NCBI GenBank assembly: GCA_958296405.1
Contig: OY282519.1
Span: 2,216,132 to 2,280,131, forward strand
Source of the DNA: an uncultured Pseudomonadales bacterium
GTDB lineage: Bacteria > Pseudomonadota > Gammaproteobacteria > Pseudomonadales > Azotimanducaceae
Length of the DNA: 64,000 nt
Direction: 5' to 3'
Every line of letters begins with the position of its first letter. The stretch's first letter is position 1. Below the pieces are notes generated by a model. It did not search any database. It worked only from the letters and a program-made list of their open reading frames with translations, and was not told where the DNA came from. Position numbers and translations under genes: made by a program. This document shows, in pieces, positions 16,739 through 24,673 of the stretch.

Positions 16739-17689
16739 TCAAGGCCGGAGCACTTGATGGTGGTGCCAGCGAAGAAACTCTGGAGCCGGTCGCTCCGTGC
16801 TCATCGTGGGCACCACGGGCAGCCTCGCGCCGTCGAAGCGGCCCAATGATTCGCGTCGCCCTCGCCCCTTGGCTTTCGTGGACACGCGGATCACTAGGCT
16901 GTCGTCTAACCCAAAGGCGCCGCGGTCGAATAAGCGATGATGCAACGAACACAAGGCGAGGCCGTTGCGCACCACGGCAGGTCCAGCATGGTTGTGCCAG
17001 CGAACGTGGGCTGCCTCGACGGCAACGACAGCACCTTCTAGGCGCACCGAAAACTCGCACACCGCGCACCGTTCGCAATAGGCCTTGAGCACGGCCTGCC
17101 GGAAGGCTGCATCGCGGGGCCGCTGCAGGGTGGTCTTGTACACCTTGCCTTCCGCGTCGGCGACTTCGGCCACTTGCCGAATGTCTTGGTGCGGGGATGC
17201 GCCAGCCCCGAAGTGCCCGATGCCAGTGGCCTGCAACAGGTCCGCGTGATACGTCTCAGGAAAGTGTGCATGCAAAATTGCATTGGCCAATTCGTGCGCG
17301 AGCGACGGATTGGCCCGTAGCGTGGTGTAGTCCGCAGCCAAGAAGCCTCCTGCGATGCTGTGCTCACGCAAGTCGCGCACATATGCATCGCGACTCGTGG
17401 TCTGCCGCACCAAGTGAGGTCGGTCGATCTCCCAAATGCGGTCTTTTCGTAGACGCCAGAAAGGGAACTCGGGGTGCAGTGTCTGACGGGGCGGACCGAA
17501 GGTGGCCAGCAATTCCTTGAGTTTCTGTTCCACGATTGCGAACGGTGCCAGCCGTTCCTCGCCGCGCAGGCAGCGCCCGATGGCCAGCAGCAAAAGGAGC
17601 GGTTTGTGGGGCGCTCGCCGCCCGCTCTCGCTGCGCCACCGCCGAAGCGAGAGAAATCGCTCTCGCAGGTCCGCCAAGTCGGCGCTCAC
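16739..17689 (-). CDS. HNH restriction endonuclease with sulfur-binding (phosphorothioate-DNA) domain
   Basis: The 316-residue protein starts at GTG 17689. The N-terminal half (RRAPHKPLLLLLAIGRCLRG, with GPPRQTLHPEFPFWRL) matches the domain of ScoMcrA-like enzymes that reads phosphorothioated DNA. The C-terminal half is an HNH nuclease: Cys pair CERCAVC, the His of VEAAHVRWH, then NGLALCSLHHRLFDRGAFGL. Such enzymes cut DNA carrying foreign backbone sulfur modification. No dnd or ssp modification genes are visible in the window, as expected for a modification-dependent defence enzyme that must not coexist with the modification. Confidence 0.85.
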   Translation of the reverse strand: MSADLADLRERFLSLRRWRSESGRRAPHKPLLLLLAIGRCLRGEERLAPFAIVEQKLKELLATFGPPRQTLHPEFPFWRLRKDRIWEIDRPHLVRQTTSRDAYVRDLREHSIAGGFLAADYTTLRANPSLAHELANAILHAHFPETYHADLLQATGIGHFGAGASPHQDIRQVAEVADAEGKVYKTTLQRPRDAAFRQAVLKAYCERCAVCEFSVRLEGAVVAVEAAHVRWHNHAGPAVVRNGLALCSLHHRLFDRGAFGLDDSLVIRVSTKAKGRGRRESLGRFDGARLPVVPTMSTERPAPEFLRWHHHQVLRP

Positions 17690-17729
17690 TCGCCTGCCAA
17701 CCTCAGCGTCGCTTGGCTATGCGCAACAC

Positions 17730-20102
17730 TCACTCTCCCCCGCCCACGTCCCTGAACGCCTCCCCAAAAGCCCCGTCCCCAGCGAACCGCGAAATCTCCG
17801 CTGCCGACATGCCCAGCATCTCCCGCATCACTTGCGCGTTGTGTTGGCCGAGCGTGGGTGCGGCGGACCGTAGGTGTTGCGGGGTGGCGGAGTAGCGGGT
17901 GGCGGGGCCGTCGTAGGGGGTTGGCCCCATCTCGGGGTGGTTGAGCGTCACGAAGAACTCGCGGTGGCGAAGCTGCGCGTCCTCGTACAGGTCGCTGGGG
18001 CGCAGCACGGCGTAGGCTGGCACGCCGGCGCGTTGCAGGCGCTCGGCGGCGGCGAAGGGTTCCAAGTCCGCAAGCCAAGCGGCGAGGGCGGCGTTCACCG
18101 CGTCCGCGTGGTGGAAGCGGTCGTCGAAGGCGCAGCCCAAGTCCACGCTGTGCGCCAGCGCGTTCCAGTGCGCGGGCGTTTCCACTGCCACTGCCACGTA
18201 GCGCTCCTGCCCGGCCGCGGGGAACACGCCGTGCGGGCAGGCGAGTGGCGAGCCTTGGCCGAGAGCTTGGGCGATGTGGCCGTTGGCGGCGTAATCCAAG
18301 ATGGCTGGGGCGAGGAAGCGCGTGCCGCATTCCACTTGGGAAAGATCGATGTATTGGCCGAGCCCGGTACGGCGGCGATGGCGCAACGCGGCCACCAAGG
18401 CCGCGGTGCCGAAGCGGGGCGAGATGAAGTCTGTGTAGGCGCCCCAAGGCCCGCAGGGCGGCCGGTCTGGCCAGCCGACCAAGTTGAAGAGGCCCGCCAC
18501 CGCCGCGCCTTGGTTGCCGAAGCCGGAGTAGCCGCGCTCCGGCCCGAATTGGCCGCGCATGCAGGTGGAGAGCATCACCAAGTCGTCACGGTCGGCGGTG
18601 AGGGTGGCGTAGTCAAGGCCGAAGCGTGCCATGGTGCCGGGCGTGAAGCTCTCGATCACCACGTCTGCCCAACCCGCCATGCGCGTGGCGAGTTCGCGCC
18701 CCGGTGCCGTCTTGAGGTCTAAGGTCATGCCTAGCTTCGAGGTGTTGAAGTTGGCATAGAACTGCGAGCGATTCGGCCCCGGCACGCCGTCTTTGAACGG
18801 GGGCGCCTCGCGCAACAGGTCGAGCCGCCCTGGAGATTCGATGCGCACCACCGTGGCGCCGTGGTCTGCCAGCGCCTTGCCCATCATCGGCCCCACGCCC
18901 ACCCAGCTGAAGTCCGCCACTTTGATCCCGGCGAAGGGCGACGCGGTGCTCCGGCCAACATTTGGGCGCGGCGGGCGCGGTGCAGGTTTGTCCAATTCGC
19001 CTAGGGCGGGTGCCGCCGAGCCGCGCTGAAGCGGTGTCCGCGAGAGCTTTGCGAAGGGACCTGGGTGCGGAAGGCCATCGATCTCGACAATGAACTCCCG
19101 CGCCTTGAGGTGCGGGTCTGCGAGCAGATCCGCCACATCGTGAATGGCAGCGAGGGTGAGGCCACGCTCCGCCGAAAAGCGCTGCAGCGCTTGCTTCGTC
19201 TGGGTGGAGACGAAACTGCGGCACACCTCGGCGGCGGCGCTCGCCGTCGCGGCATCCAAGGTGCCGTCTCGCAGTTCGCTGAGCCACCGGTCGAAGCTCC
19301 GCCCGCGCACCGCGGCCGGCACCTCCGCGCCAGCTTCCTCCGCCGAGCGCAACAGGTCGTTCATGGTGCGTTCGCCGAGAATGGGCATCTGCAAGCGGAG
19401 CATGGCGTAGCCATCTGCGCACCGCACGATGCCGGGTAGCTTGAGCCCTGCGGCCACCAACGGCGGGCCGTTGCCCCGCAACTCGCTTGTGCCGGGCGGG
19501 TTGGCGCCGGTGTTGGGCGGGAAGCCAGTGGCGTTCATCAGCGTCCACACCACCGCCGCCTGAGCAGACACATCCAGATGCTGGCCAGCGCCCGAAACGT
19601 CCCGCCAATAAAGCGCGATGGCGATGTCCGCGGCAGCTTGCGCACCGACGTGGAACGCCGCTTGCGGCATGGCGCCCATGGGCAGCGGCGGCCGGTCTGG
19701 ATTGCCTTGCAGCCCGATCAAGCCGCCGGCCGCTTCGATGGTGAGCTCGGTGGCGGGCAGCTGGGCCGCCGGGCCCTCGCATCCGAACGGCGTGATGGAG
19801 GCATGCACAACGTGGGGGAATCGCTCCGCCACGCCGGGCGTGAAGCCGGATTCGATGAACACATCCGCTTCGCTGAGGAACGCCGTGGCATCTTCTGCCA
19901 CCACGCTGCGCTTGCCGACGCCGAGCGCCGCCCAATACAGCGAATCGCCGTTGGCGAAGGGCGGCAGCCGCCGGCTTTCGCACCCTCCCGGCGGCTCCAC
20001 CTTGATCACTTCCGCGCCGAGCTCCGCCAAAATCCGGCCGGCGAGCTCGCCCCAACGGCTGGTCGTGTCGATGACGCGAATGTCGTTGAAGGGCGCGGCC
20101 AT
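17730..20102 (-). CDS. fused tandem CaiB/BaiF-family CoA-transferase
   Basis: The 790-residue protein starts at ATG 20102 and is twice the normal family length. Half 1 (about 1-375) has GRILAELGAEVIKVEPPGG and FIESGFTPGVAERFP; half 2 (about 395-790) has GKALADHGATVVRIESPGR and VIESFTPGTMARFGLDYATL. Known class III enzymes are interlocked homodimers, so a fusion can supply both chains in one polypeptide. At the catalytic segment the usual SMxDA reads SAQAAVV in half 1 (Ala) and SQVECGT in half 2 (Glu). A standard Asp-linked transferase mechanism is therefore doubtful; a racemase-like or altered activity is possible. Confidence 0.87.
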   Translation of the reverse strand: MAAPFNDIRVIDTTSRWGELAGRILAELGAEVIKVEPPGGCESRRLPPFANGDSLYWAALGVGKRSVVAEDATAFLSEADVFIESGFTPGVAERFPHVVHASITPFGCEGPAAQLPATELTIEAAGGLIGLQGNPDRPPLPMGAMPQAAFHVGAQAAADIAIALYWRDVSGAGQHLDVSAQAAVVWTLMNATGFPPNTGANPPGTSELRGNGPPLVAAGLKLPGIVRCADGYAMLRLQMPILGERTMNDLLRSAEEAGAEVPAAVRGRSFDRWLSELRDGTLDAATASAAAEVCRSFVSTQTKQALQRFSAERGLTLAAIHDVADLLADPHLKAREFIVEIDGLPHPGPFAKLSRTPLQRGSAAPALGELDKPAPRPPRPNVGRSTASPFAGIKVADFSWVGVGPMMGKALADHGATVVRIESPGRLDLLREAPPFKDGVPGPNRSQFYANFNTSKLGMTLDLKTAPGRELATRMAGWADVVIESFTPGTMARFGLDYATLTADRDDLVMLSTCMRGQFGPERGYSGFGNQGAAVAGLFNLVGWPDRPPCGPWGAYTDFISPRFGTAALVAALRHRRRTGLGQYIDLSQVECGTRFLAPAILDYAANGHIAQALGQGSPLACPHGVFPAAGQERYVAVAVETPAHWNALAHSVDLGCAFDDRFHHADAVNAALAAWLADLEPFAAAERLQRAGVPAYAVLRPSDLYEDAQLRHREFFVTLNHPEMGPTPYDGPATRYSATPQHLRSAAPTLGQHNAQVMREMLGMSAAEISRFAGDGAFGEAFRDVGGGE

Positions 20103-20169
20103 GGTCACGTTCTGGCCGGGTGGCGCCCGTGCGTCAGGCGTTGCCGACGCCCAACCAGCATCTTGGGCG

Positions 20170-20793
20170 TCATCGTGGCGCAGCGACGCCCCGATAGGTG
20201 AAGGTGGCGAACTTCGGCCCCGGCAGGTAGCCCGTCTCCAATTCGTCGATGCGGAAGCCGGCGGCGGCGATCAACTGATCCACTTGCCGCGAAAGGTGGC
20301 AGCCACCGCCTATCACCTTCCACGCCGGCTCGATTCGCCGCTGCCAGTTCAGCCACTGCCGCTCCGGGCTGGCGCCGTGTTCGGCGAAGATGAGCCGCCC
20401 CTTGGGCTTCAGCACGCGCCGCAGCTCGGCGAGAGCCCGATAGACGTTCGGCACCGAACACAGCGTCCAAGTGGAAACGACAGCGTCGAAGGCGTCGTCT
20501 TCGGCGGGAATCTCTTCCGCGGAGGCGGCGGTGACATGCACGGGAAACTGCGCGGCGCCCAAGCGATCGGAGGCTAACTCCACGATGTCCGGCGATGGTT
20601 CGATGGCCGTCAGCGCTTCCGGCGCTGCGTCGCCGGCGCCGTAGTGGGGCAGGTTCAGCCCAGTGCCAAAGCCGATCTCGAGCACGCGCCCTTGCGCCTT
20701 CGGCACCAATCGCGCCCGCACTTCAGACATGGGTTTTTGTGCGCAAGCCATGTTGATCAGCTTCGGCAGCACATGTCGCGCGTAAAGGCCCAT
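20170..20793 (-). CDS. class I SAM-dependent methyltransferase
   Basis: The 207-residue protein starts at ATG 20793 behind a strong AGGAGG, overlapping the upstream stop (ATGA). The SAM-binding loop is VLEIGFGTGLNLPHYG; motif II is the acidic LTAIEPSP. AEEIPAEDDAFDAVVSTWTL and the LRRVLKPKGRLIFAEH segment follow as in UbiE/METTL7-type methyltransferases. The closest architectural match is the METTL7-like group, which methylates small thiols or lipids. The substrate is unknown. Confidence 0.87.
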   Translation of the reverse strand: MGLYARHVLPKLINMACAQKPMSEVRARLVPKAQGRVLEIGFGTGLNLPHYGAGDAAPEALTAIEPSPDIVELASDRLGAAQFPVHVTAASAEEIPAEDDAFDAVVSTWTLCSVPNVYRALAELRRVLKPKGRLIFAEHGASPERQWLNWQRRIEPAWKVIGGGCHLSRQVDQLIAAAGFRIDELETGYLPGPKFATFTYRGVAAPR

Positions 20794-21266
20794 CACTCCT
20801 CCTTCGCCGCGCTCGGCAGAACAATTCTGGGCGCGGTGTTGTCGTCTCCATCGCACTCGGCGCCGGCGGCGTTCGCAGCGCCGCCCGCGGCCTTGCGCGT
20901 GGGCGCCACCGATGTGTCCGCGCTCTCTTGCGCCGACGTGGCGAACAGCTTCACTTCGCCGCTCGCGTAGCCGCGAAACTTCAGGTACTCCACCAGCGCA
21001 CGGTCCACGGCGCGTTCGATGTCCCCCTCTAGCCAAGCGGCGTCCAAGCGCGGGAAGCGGCGCAGCAGGGCGGGGCGGTTGTAGAGGACATTGCGTGAAA
21101 GGGTGCCGGCAACGAAGCGCTCCGCGTTGAGCGCAAACTCAAAGCGCACCCGTATCGGAACCTCCACCAGCGCCGCGCCAGCCCGCACCGTGTGCTTCAC
21201 CACCTTCTTGTCGACTACCCAGAGCACCGCAAGCGCTCCGACCATCGCGTAAGCCCGAAGATACAC
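20793..21266 (-). CDS. hypothetical membrane-anchored protein
   Basis: The 157-residue protein starts at GTG 21266, or at ATG 21245 if the first seven residues are not used. One N-terminal membrane segment (VGALAVLWVV) precedes a basic, helical soluble region with many Leu, Arg and Glu residues and a low-complexity Ala-rich tail. No family is recognised. Its stop overlaps the start of the methyltransferase gene, so the two are translationally coupled and likely work together. Confidence 0.6.
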   Translation of the reverse strand: MYLRAYAMVGALAVLWVVDKKVVKHTVRAGAALVEVPIRVRFEFALNAERFVAGTLSRNVLYNRPALLRRFPRLDAAWLEGDIERAVDRALVEYLKFRGYASGEVKLFATSAQESADTSVAPTRKAAGGAANAAGAECDGDDNTAPRIVLPSAAKEE

Positions 21267-21534
21267 GAAAACGCGCTGGTGCCGCTCCGTGCCCGCTGGG
21301 AGGGTGGGACGCGGGTGTTGAGGCCCACTAAGCCGGCCTGTTTCAACGCGGATGCGTGTCGCAGGCGTGGCTCGCCCGTTTCGCCGGCCAGTGAACGGCT
21401 AGCGCCGAATCAAACGACAGCCTCGCCAGCGGAGTGGCTGAGCCGCGCCGCGGGGGATGCAGCGAGTGGATGCGCCCGAACGGCGCTTCGCAAGTGTGGT
21501 TCGCCCGCTAACCCCGGTGGACGACCGCGGGCCG

Positions 21535-22173
21535 CTACTGCCCGTAACGCTCGGCGTTTTGCAGATACTCGCGTTCGTCGGCGCTGCTCACGCGGTTCAA
21601 CACGGCATTGCGGTGCGGGAATCGGCCAAAGCGGGTGACAACGTTGCGATGGCGCTTGGCGTAGTCTGCAACGCGGCCGACGTACTCGCGCCACTCTTCC
21701 GGCACGGTCTCCGCCAACTCGCTGGTGAACCCCACATAGTGGCGCTGCGCGGCGATGGATTCGCTGTGGTGGAACGGATGGTGCAGGAAGAGCCGTGCTG
21801 GGATGGACAGCGCGGCGTCATGGCCGGCCGCCACGGCGCGTTGCGCCACTTTGAGCGCCAGCGCGTCGTTGGCAAACGCGCCGGCTTTGCCGCGGAAGCA
21901 ATGGCGCGAAAATTGATCGAGCAAGATGACGAGCGCCAACGCGCCCTCGGCAGTTGCCTCCCATTGTTCGCGCTCGCTTTGCGCGGCCGGCGAATCTGCC
22001 GAGAGGCGCGCCAAGAGCTTGCCGAAGCGATCGCGAATTTCTTGATCCAGCGCTTTGCCGCCCTCATACCAGCGCTCGGCCTGCTGCGCCGCGGCCGCCG
22101 GGTTGTCGTGGTCGTCGCCAAGCCAGAATGTCACGACATCTTCGGGCGTGATTTCCACCGTGTCCCGCACCAC
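21535..22173 (-). CDS. DUF924 family protein
   Basis: The 212-residue protein matches DUF924, an all-helical TPR-like fold of unknown function. Landmarks are VVTFWLGDD near the N-terminus, ALALVILLDQFSRHCFRG, RLFLHHPFHHSESIAAQ and a C-terminal YAKRHRNVVTRFGRFPHRN. The start is GTG 22173, with further GTG codons just downstream, so the exact N-terminus is uncertain. It stands alone; the 268 bp downstream hold no gene. Confidence 0.88.
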   Translation of the reverse strand: MVRDTVEITPEDVVTFWLGDDHDNPAAAAQQAERWYEGGKALDQEIRDRFGKLLARLSADSPAAQSEREQWEATAEGALALVILLDQFSRHCFRGKAGAFANDALALKVAQRAVAAGHDAALSIPARLFLHHPFHHSESIAAQRHYVGFTSELAETVPEEWREYVGRVADYAKRHRNVVTRFGRFPHRNAVLNRVSSADEREYLQNAERYGQ

Positions 22174-22462
22174 TATCGCACCCGCCCCGCTCGGGCCGAG
22201 CCGTCCGCCCGCGCCGTACGCTTGAACAGCGTCCCGATGGCCCCGGCCGTTGGCACGAGTTCCCCAGCGTTCCTAGCCACGCATTGTGTGCCGAGGAGGC
22301 CAAATTGCATTCGCATGGGCACCCAACACTCCCTCGAAAGGCGGCAACATGAGCCCTTGGAGTGACGCTTCGCGCTGCATGCGTTGGCGCCGAGTAAGGC
22401 ATCATTATACATGCGCAGTCGGCGCTGGCGCGCCGGCCGGCCAACGAGACCAAAGGAGGATG

Positions 22463-22906
22463 ATGGCCAAAGAAGAGAAGTACCCGTTCTGCAGCGACGC
22501 TTGGGTCGACGTGGCTCGGACATACGTTGAAGGGCAATGCGCGGGGCAGGACTTAAGCGGCGTCACCCTGCGGTTTTGCGAGAAGTTCACAGACGCGCCG
22601 GCGGAACTCGCCACGGAGCCGGGCAACGTCACTGGCTGGTTCATCCGCATCGAAGGCGGTGAAGTGGAGGTGGGGCGCGGCGTGCTGGCGGATGCGGACG
22701 TCGTCATCACGGCGGACTATGCAACCGTGGTGCCGCTGGCGCGGCTTGTGTTCGAGGGCAACCCCGAGGGCGCCGAAGCCGCGCAGAAGGCGGTCACCGA
22801 GGCCATGGCGCAGGGCAAGATGAAGCGCGAGGGCGACGCCGCCGCGATGGCCTCGGCATCGTTCCTCGCCGGGCTGCACGACGCGCTGGCAAAGCGCACC
22901 GCCTGA
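22463..22906 (+). CDS. SCP2-like sterol/lipid-carrier domain protein
   Basis: The 147-residue protein starts at ATG 22463 (a second ATG at 22460 abuts the AGGAGG site and is too close). The fold is SCP2-like: CEKFTDAPAELATEPGNVTGWFIRIEGGEVEVGRG, a DADVVITADYATVVPLARL strand-helix region and a C-terminal helix. Such proteins bind acyl-CoA or sterol-like lipids in a hydrophobic tunnel. It is monocistronic and convergent with the MFS gene. Confidence 0.75.
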   Translation: MAKEEKYPFCSDAWVDVARTYVEGQCAGQDLSGVTLRFCEKFTDAPAELATEPGNVTGWFIRIEGGEVEVGRGVLADADVVITADYATVVPLARLVFEGNPEGAEAAQKAVTEAMAQGKMKREGDAAAMASASFLAGLHDALAKRTA

Positions 22907-23016
22907 AACTGAGGCGGAGCACCGCTGGGAAGCCGCACGCTAAGCTGTCTACGGGGCTTGGCCTCGCACCTCGCCCGCGCACACGCACCTCGCCAGTGCC
23001 GTCGAGCAGAAGCCAC

Positions 23017-24486
23017 CTACGCGGGCTTGGCTTGGCGGCGCGCTTCCAACTCGCGCAGGATTTCCTCGTGGCGCTTCTTGTCGATGCGGTACATGAATGC
23101 GAAGCCCATGCCGCCATAAACAATGATGTAGTAGAGCGGCCCCATCATGAACAAGAGGCCGTCGATGGCCTCCTGAGAGACGCCTTGCGTCGCCGCGTCT
23201 TGCGGAAAGCCGATGATTTCCAAGCCAAAGCCGCCGATGAGCCCGCCCAAGCCCTGGGTCATCTTGATGGCAAACGTGCGGATGGCGAAGATCGCCCCTT
23301 CGGCCCGGTTGCCGGTTTTGAGCTCATGCTCGTCCGCCACGTCCACGAGCTGCGAATCGATCACCACGGGCACCACGGCCAAGGTGATGAAGCCGAGCCC
23401 CCAGATGCCGAAGAACGCCAGCAGCAGCCAGATGGTGCCGTTCTCTGGGAACCAGCCCAACAGCCGCAGGCAATAGGGCAGGCCGATGAGGAACGCCGTC
23501 ACGGCGATGGTGAAGATCACCGTGTACTTCTTGTCCATCAAGCGCGTGAGCCACGCCGCCACCACCACCACCAACAGGGCGCCGGGCAGCCGCACAAAGT
23601 CCCGCAGGGCGATCTGCTCCGTCGTGAAGTCGAAGGCGTAGACGAATGTGTAGGTGGCCACCACCGAGATGACGCCGCCAGAAACCGCGAGGATCAGCCA
23701 GCACAGGCATACCGACAGATAGGAAGGGTTCACCAGCAGCGAACGGAAGTTCACGAACGTGTCGCGGAAGAAGCGGCGGTAGTAGCTGCCGGCCCGCTGC
23801 ACTACGCTCTGCTCGCCATGCAGAAGCGGAATCTGATCGGCGGTCATCAAGGCGCAGGCCATGATCGCCACGAAGCAGAAGGCGCCGCCGAACATGGCCA
23901 GCAAGCGGTACCGCTCCGGGTCCAGCAGGCCGTTGGCGTAGTGCGGCGTGGAGGGGAAGATCACCCACAGCACAAAGGCGCCGAGCGCCACCAAGCCCAC
24001 CGTGAGCACCACCCAGTTCCAGCCGAAGATGGAGGTGCGCTCGTCGTAATCGTCCGTGAGCTCGGCACCGAGGGCGCTGTGCGGCACGGAATAGAAGGTC
24101 TTCGCCAGCCGTAGGCCCACCATCGTGAGGGTGAACCACAGGAACAGGGCGTATTCGGAAAGCCCATCCGGCGGCTGGTACATCAGGTAGAAGCAGAGCG
24201 CCAAGGGCAGCGCGGAGGCGAACATGAAGGGATGGCGCCGCCCCCAGCGCGTGCGCACGCTGTCCGACAGGGCGCCCACCAGCGGATCTGACACCGCATC
24301 CACGATGCTGGCGATGAGAAACGCCGTGCCGCACAAGGCTGGGGAGACGCCCAGCACTTGGTTGTAGTAGATCATGGTGGCGACGCCAGCGGCGCCGACC
24401 ATGGCTTCTTCCAAAGACCCAACGGAAAACGCGAACTTCGTGCGTGCGCTCACGCGACGCCGGCGTTCGTTGGGGGCGGCTGTCAT
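23017..24486 (-). CDS. GPH/MelB-type MFS sugar:cation symporter
   Basis: The 489-residue protein has about 12 predicted helices. The N-terminus (KFAFSVGSLEEAMVGAAGVATMIYYNQVLG) and DAVSDPLVGALSDSVRTRWGRRHPFMF match the glycoside-pentoside-hexuronide:cation symporter signature, including the Asp that binds the coupling ion and the RWGRRHP loop. The family imports sugars or related glycosides with Na+ or H+. It lies 188 bp downstream of the D-aminoacylase-like gene on the same strand. Substrate unknown. Confidence 0.88.
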   Translation of the reverse strand: MTAAPNERRRRVSARTKFAFSVGSLEEAMVGAAGVATMIYYNQVLGVSPALCGTAFLIASIVDAVSDPLVGALSDSVRTRWGRRHPFMFASALPLALCFYLMYQPPDGLSEYALFLWFTLTMVGLRLAKTFYSVPHSALGAELTDDYDERTSIFGWNWVVLTVGLVALGAFVLWVIFPSTPHYANGLLDPERYRLLAMFGGAFCFVAIMACALMTADQIPLLHGEQSVVQRAGSYYRRFFRDTFVNFRSLLVNPSYLSVCLCWLILAVSGGVISVVATYTFVYAFDFTTEQIALRDFVRLPGALLVVVVAAWLTRLMDKKYTVIFTIAVTAFLIGLPYCLRLLGWFPENGTIWLLLAFFGIWGLGFITLAVVPVVIDSQLVDVADEHELKTGNRAEGAIFAIRTFAIKMTQGLGGLIGGFGLEIIGFPQDAATQGVSQEAIDGLLFMMGPLYYIIVYGGMGFAFMYRIDKKRHEEILRELEARRQAKPA

Positions 24487-24673
24487 CCGTGCGCCTGGCT
24501 TGGCCGGCGCTTCAGGCTAGGGCGTGGCGCCGCGGCGTTGGCCGGCCAGCCAAGCCGCGCATGGGGCATCCACAAGCTGCCACAGCATCGCCGTGGGCTG
24601 TGCGTTTCGCATCGCGTTGCCCGCGGCCCCAAACTCGCTGGCGGCAAGCCGGGGCCGCCGACGCCGCAGCGGC

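Noticed and set aside
21410-21534. Short open frames in the gap between the membrane protein and DUF924 genes
   Set aside because: They are Arg/Pro-rich with no ribosome site, and the gap of 268 bp looks non-coding.
22996-24114. Plus-strand open frame across the GPH symporter gene
   Set aside because: It is highly charged and repetitive in His, Gln and Glu, antisense to a clear 12-helix transporter.
24490-24670. Long GC-rich inverted repeats between the symporter and deacylase genes
   Set aside because: The arms (GGCTTGGCCGGC-like) are imperfect and widely spaced; in a genome this GC-rich such pairs are expected by chance, and no T-run supports a terminator.
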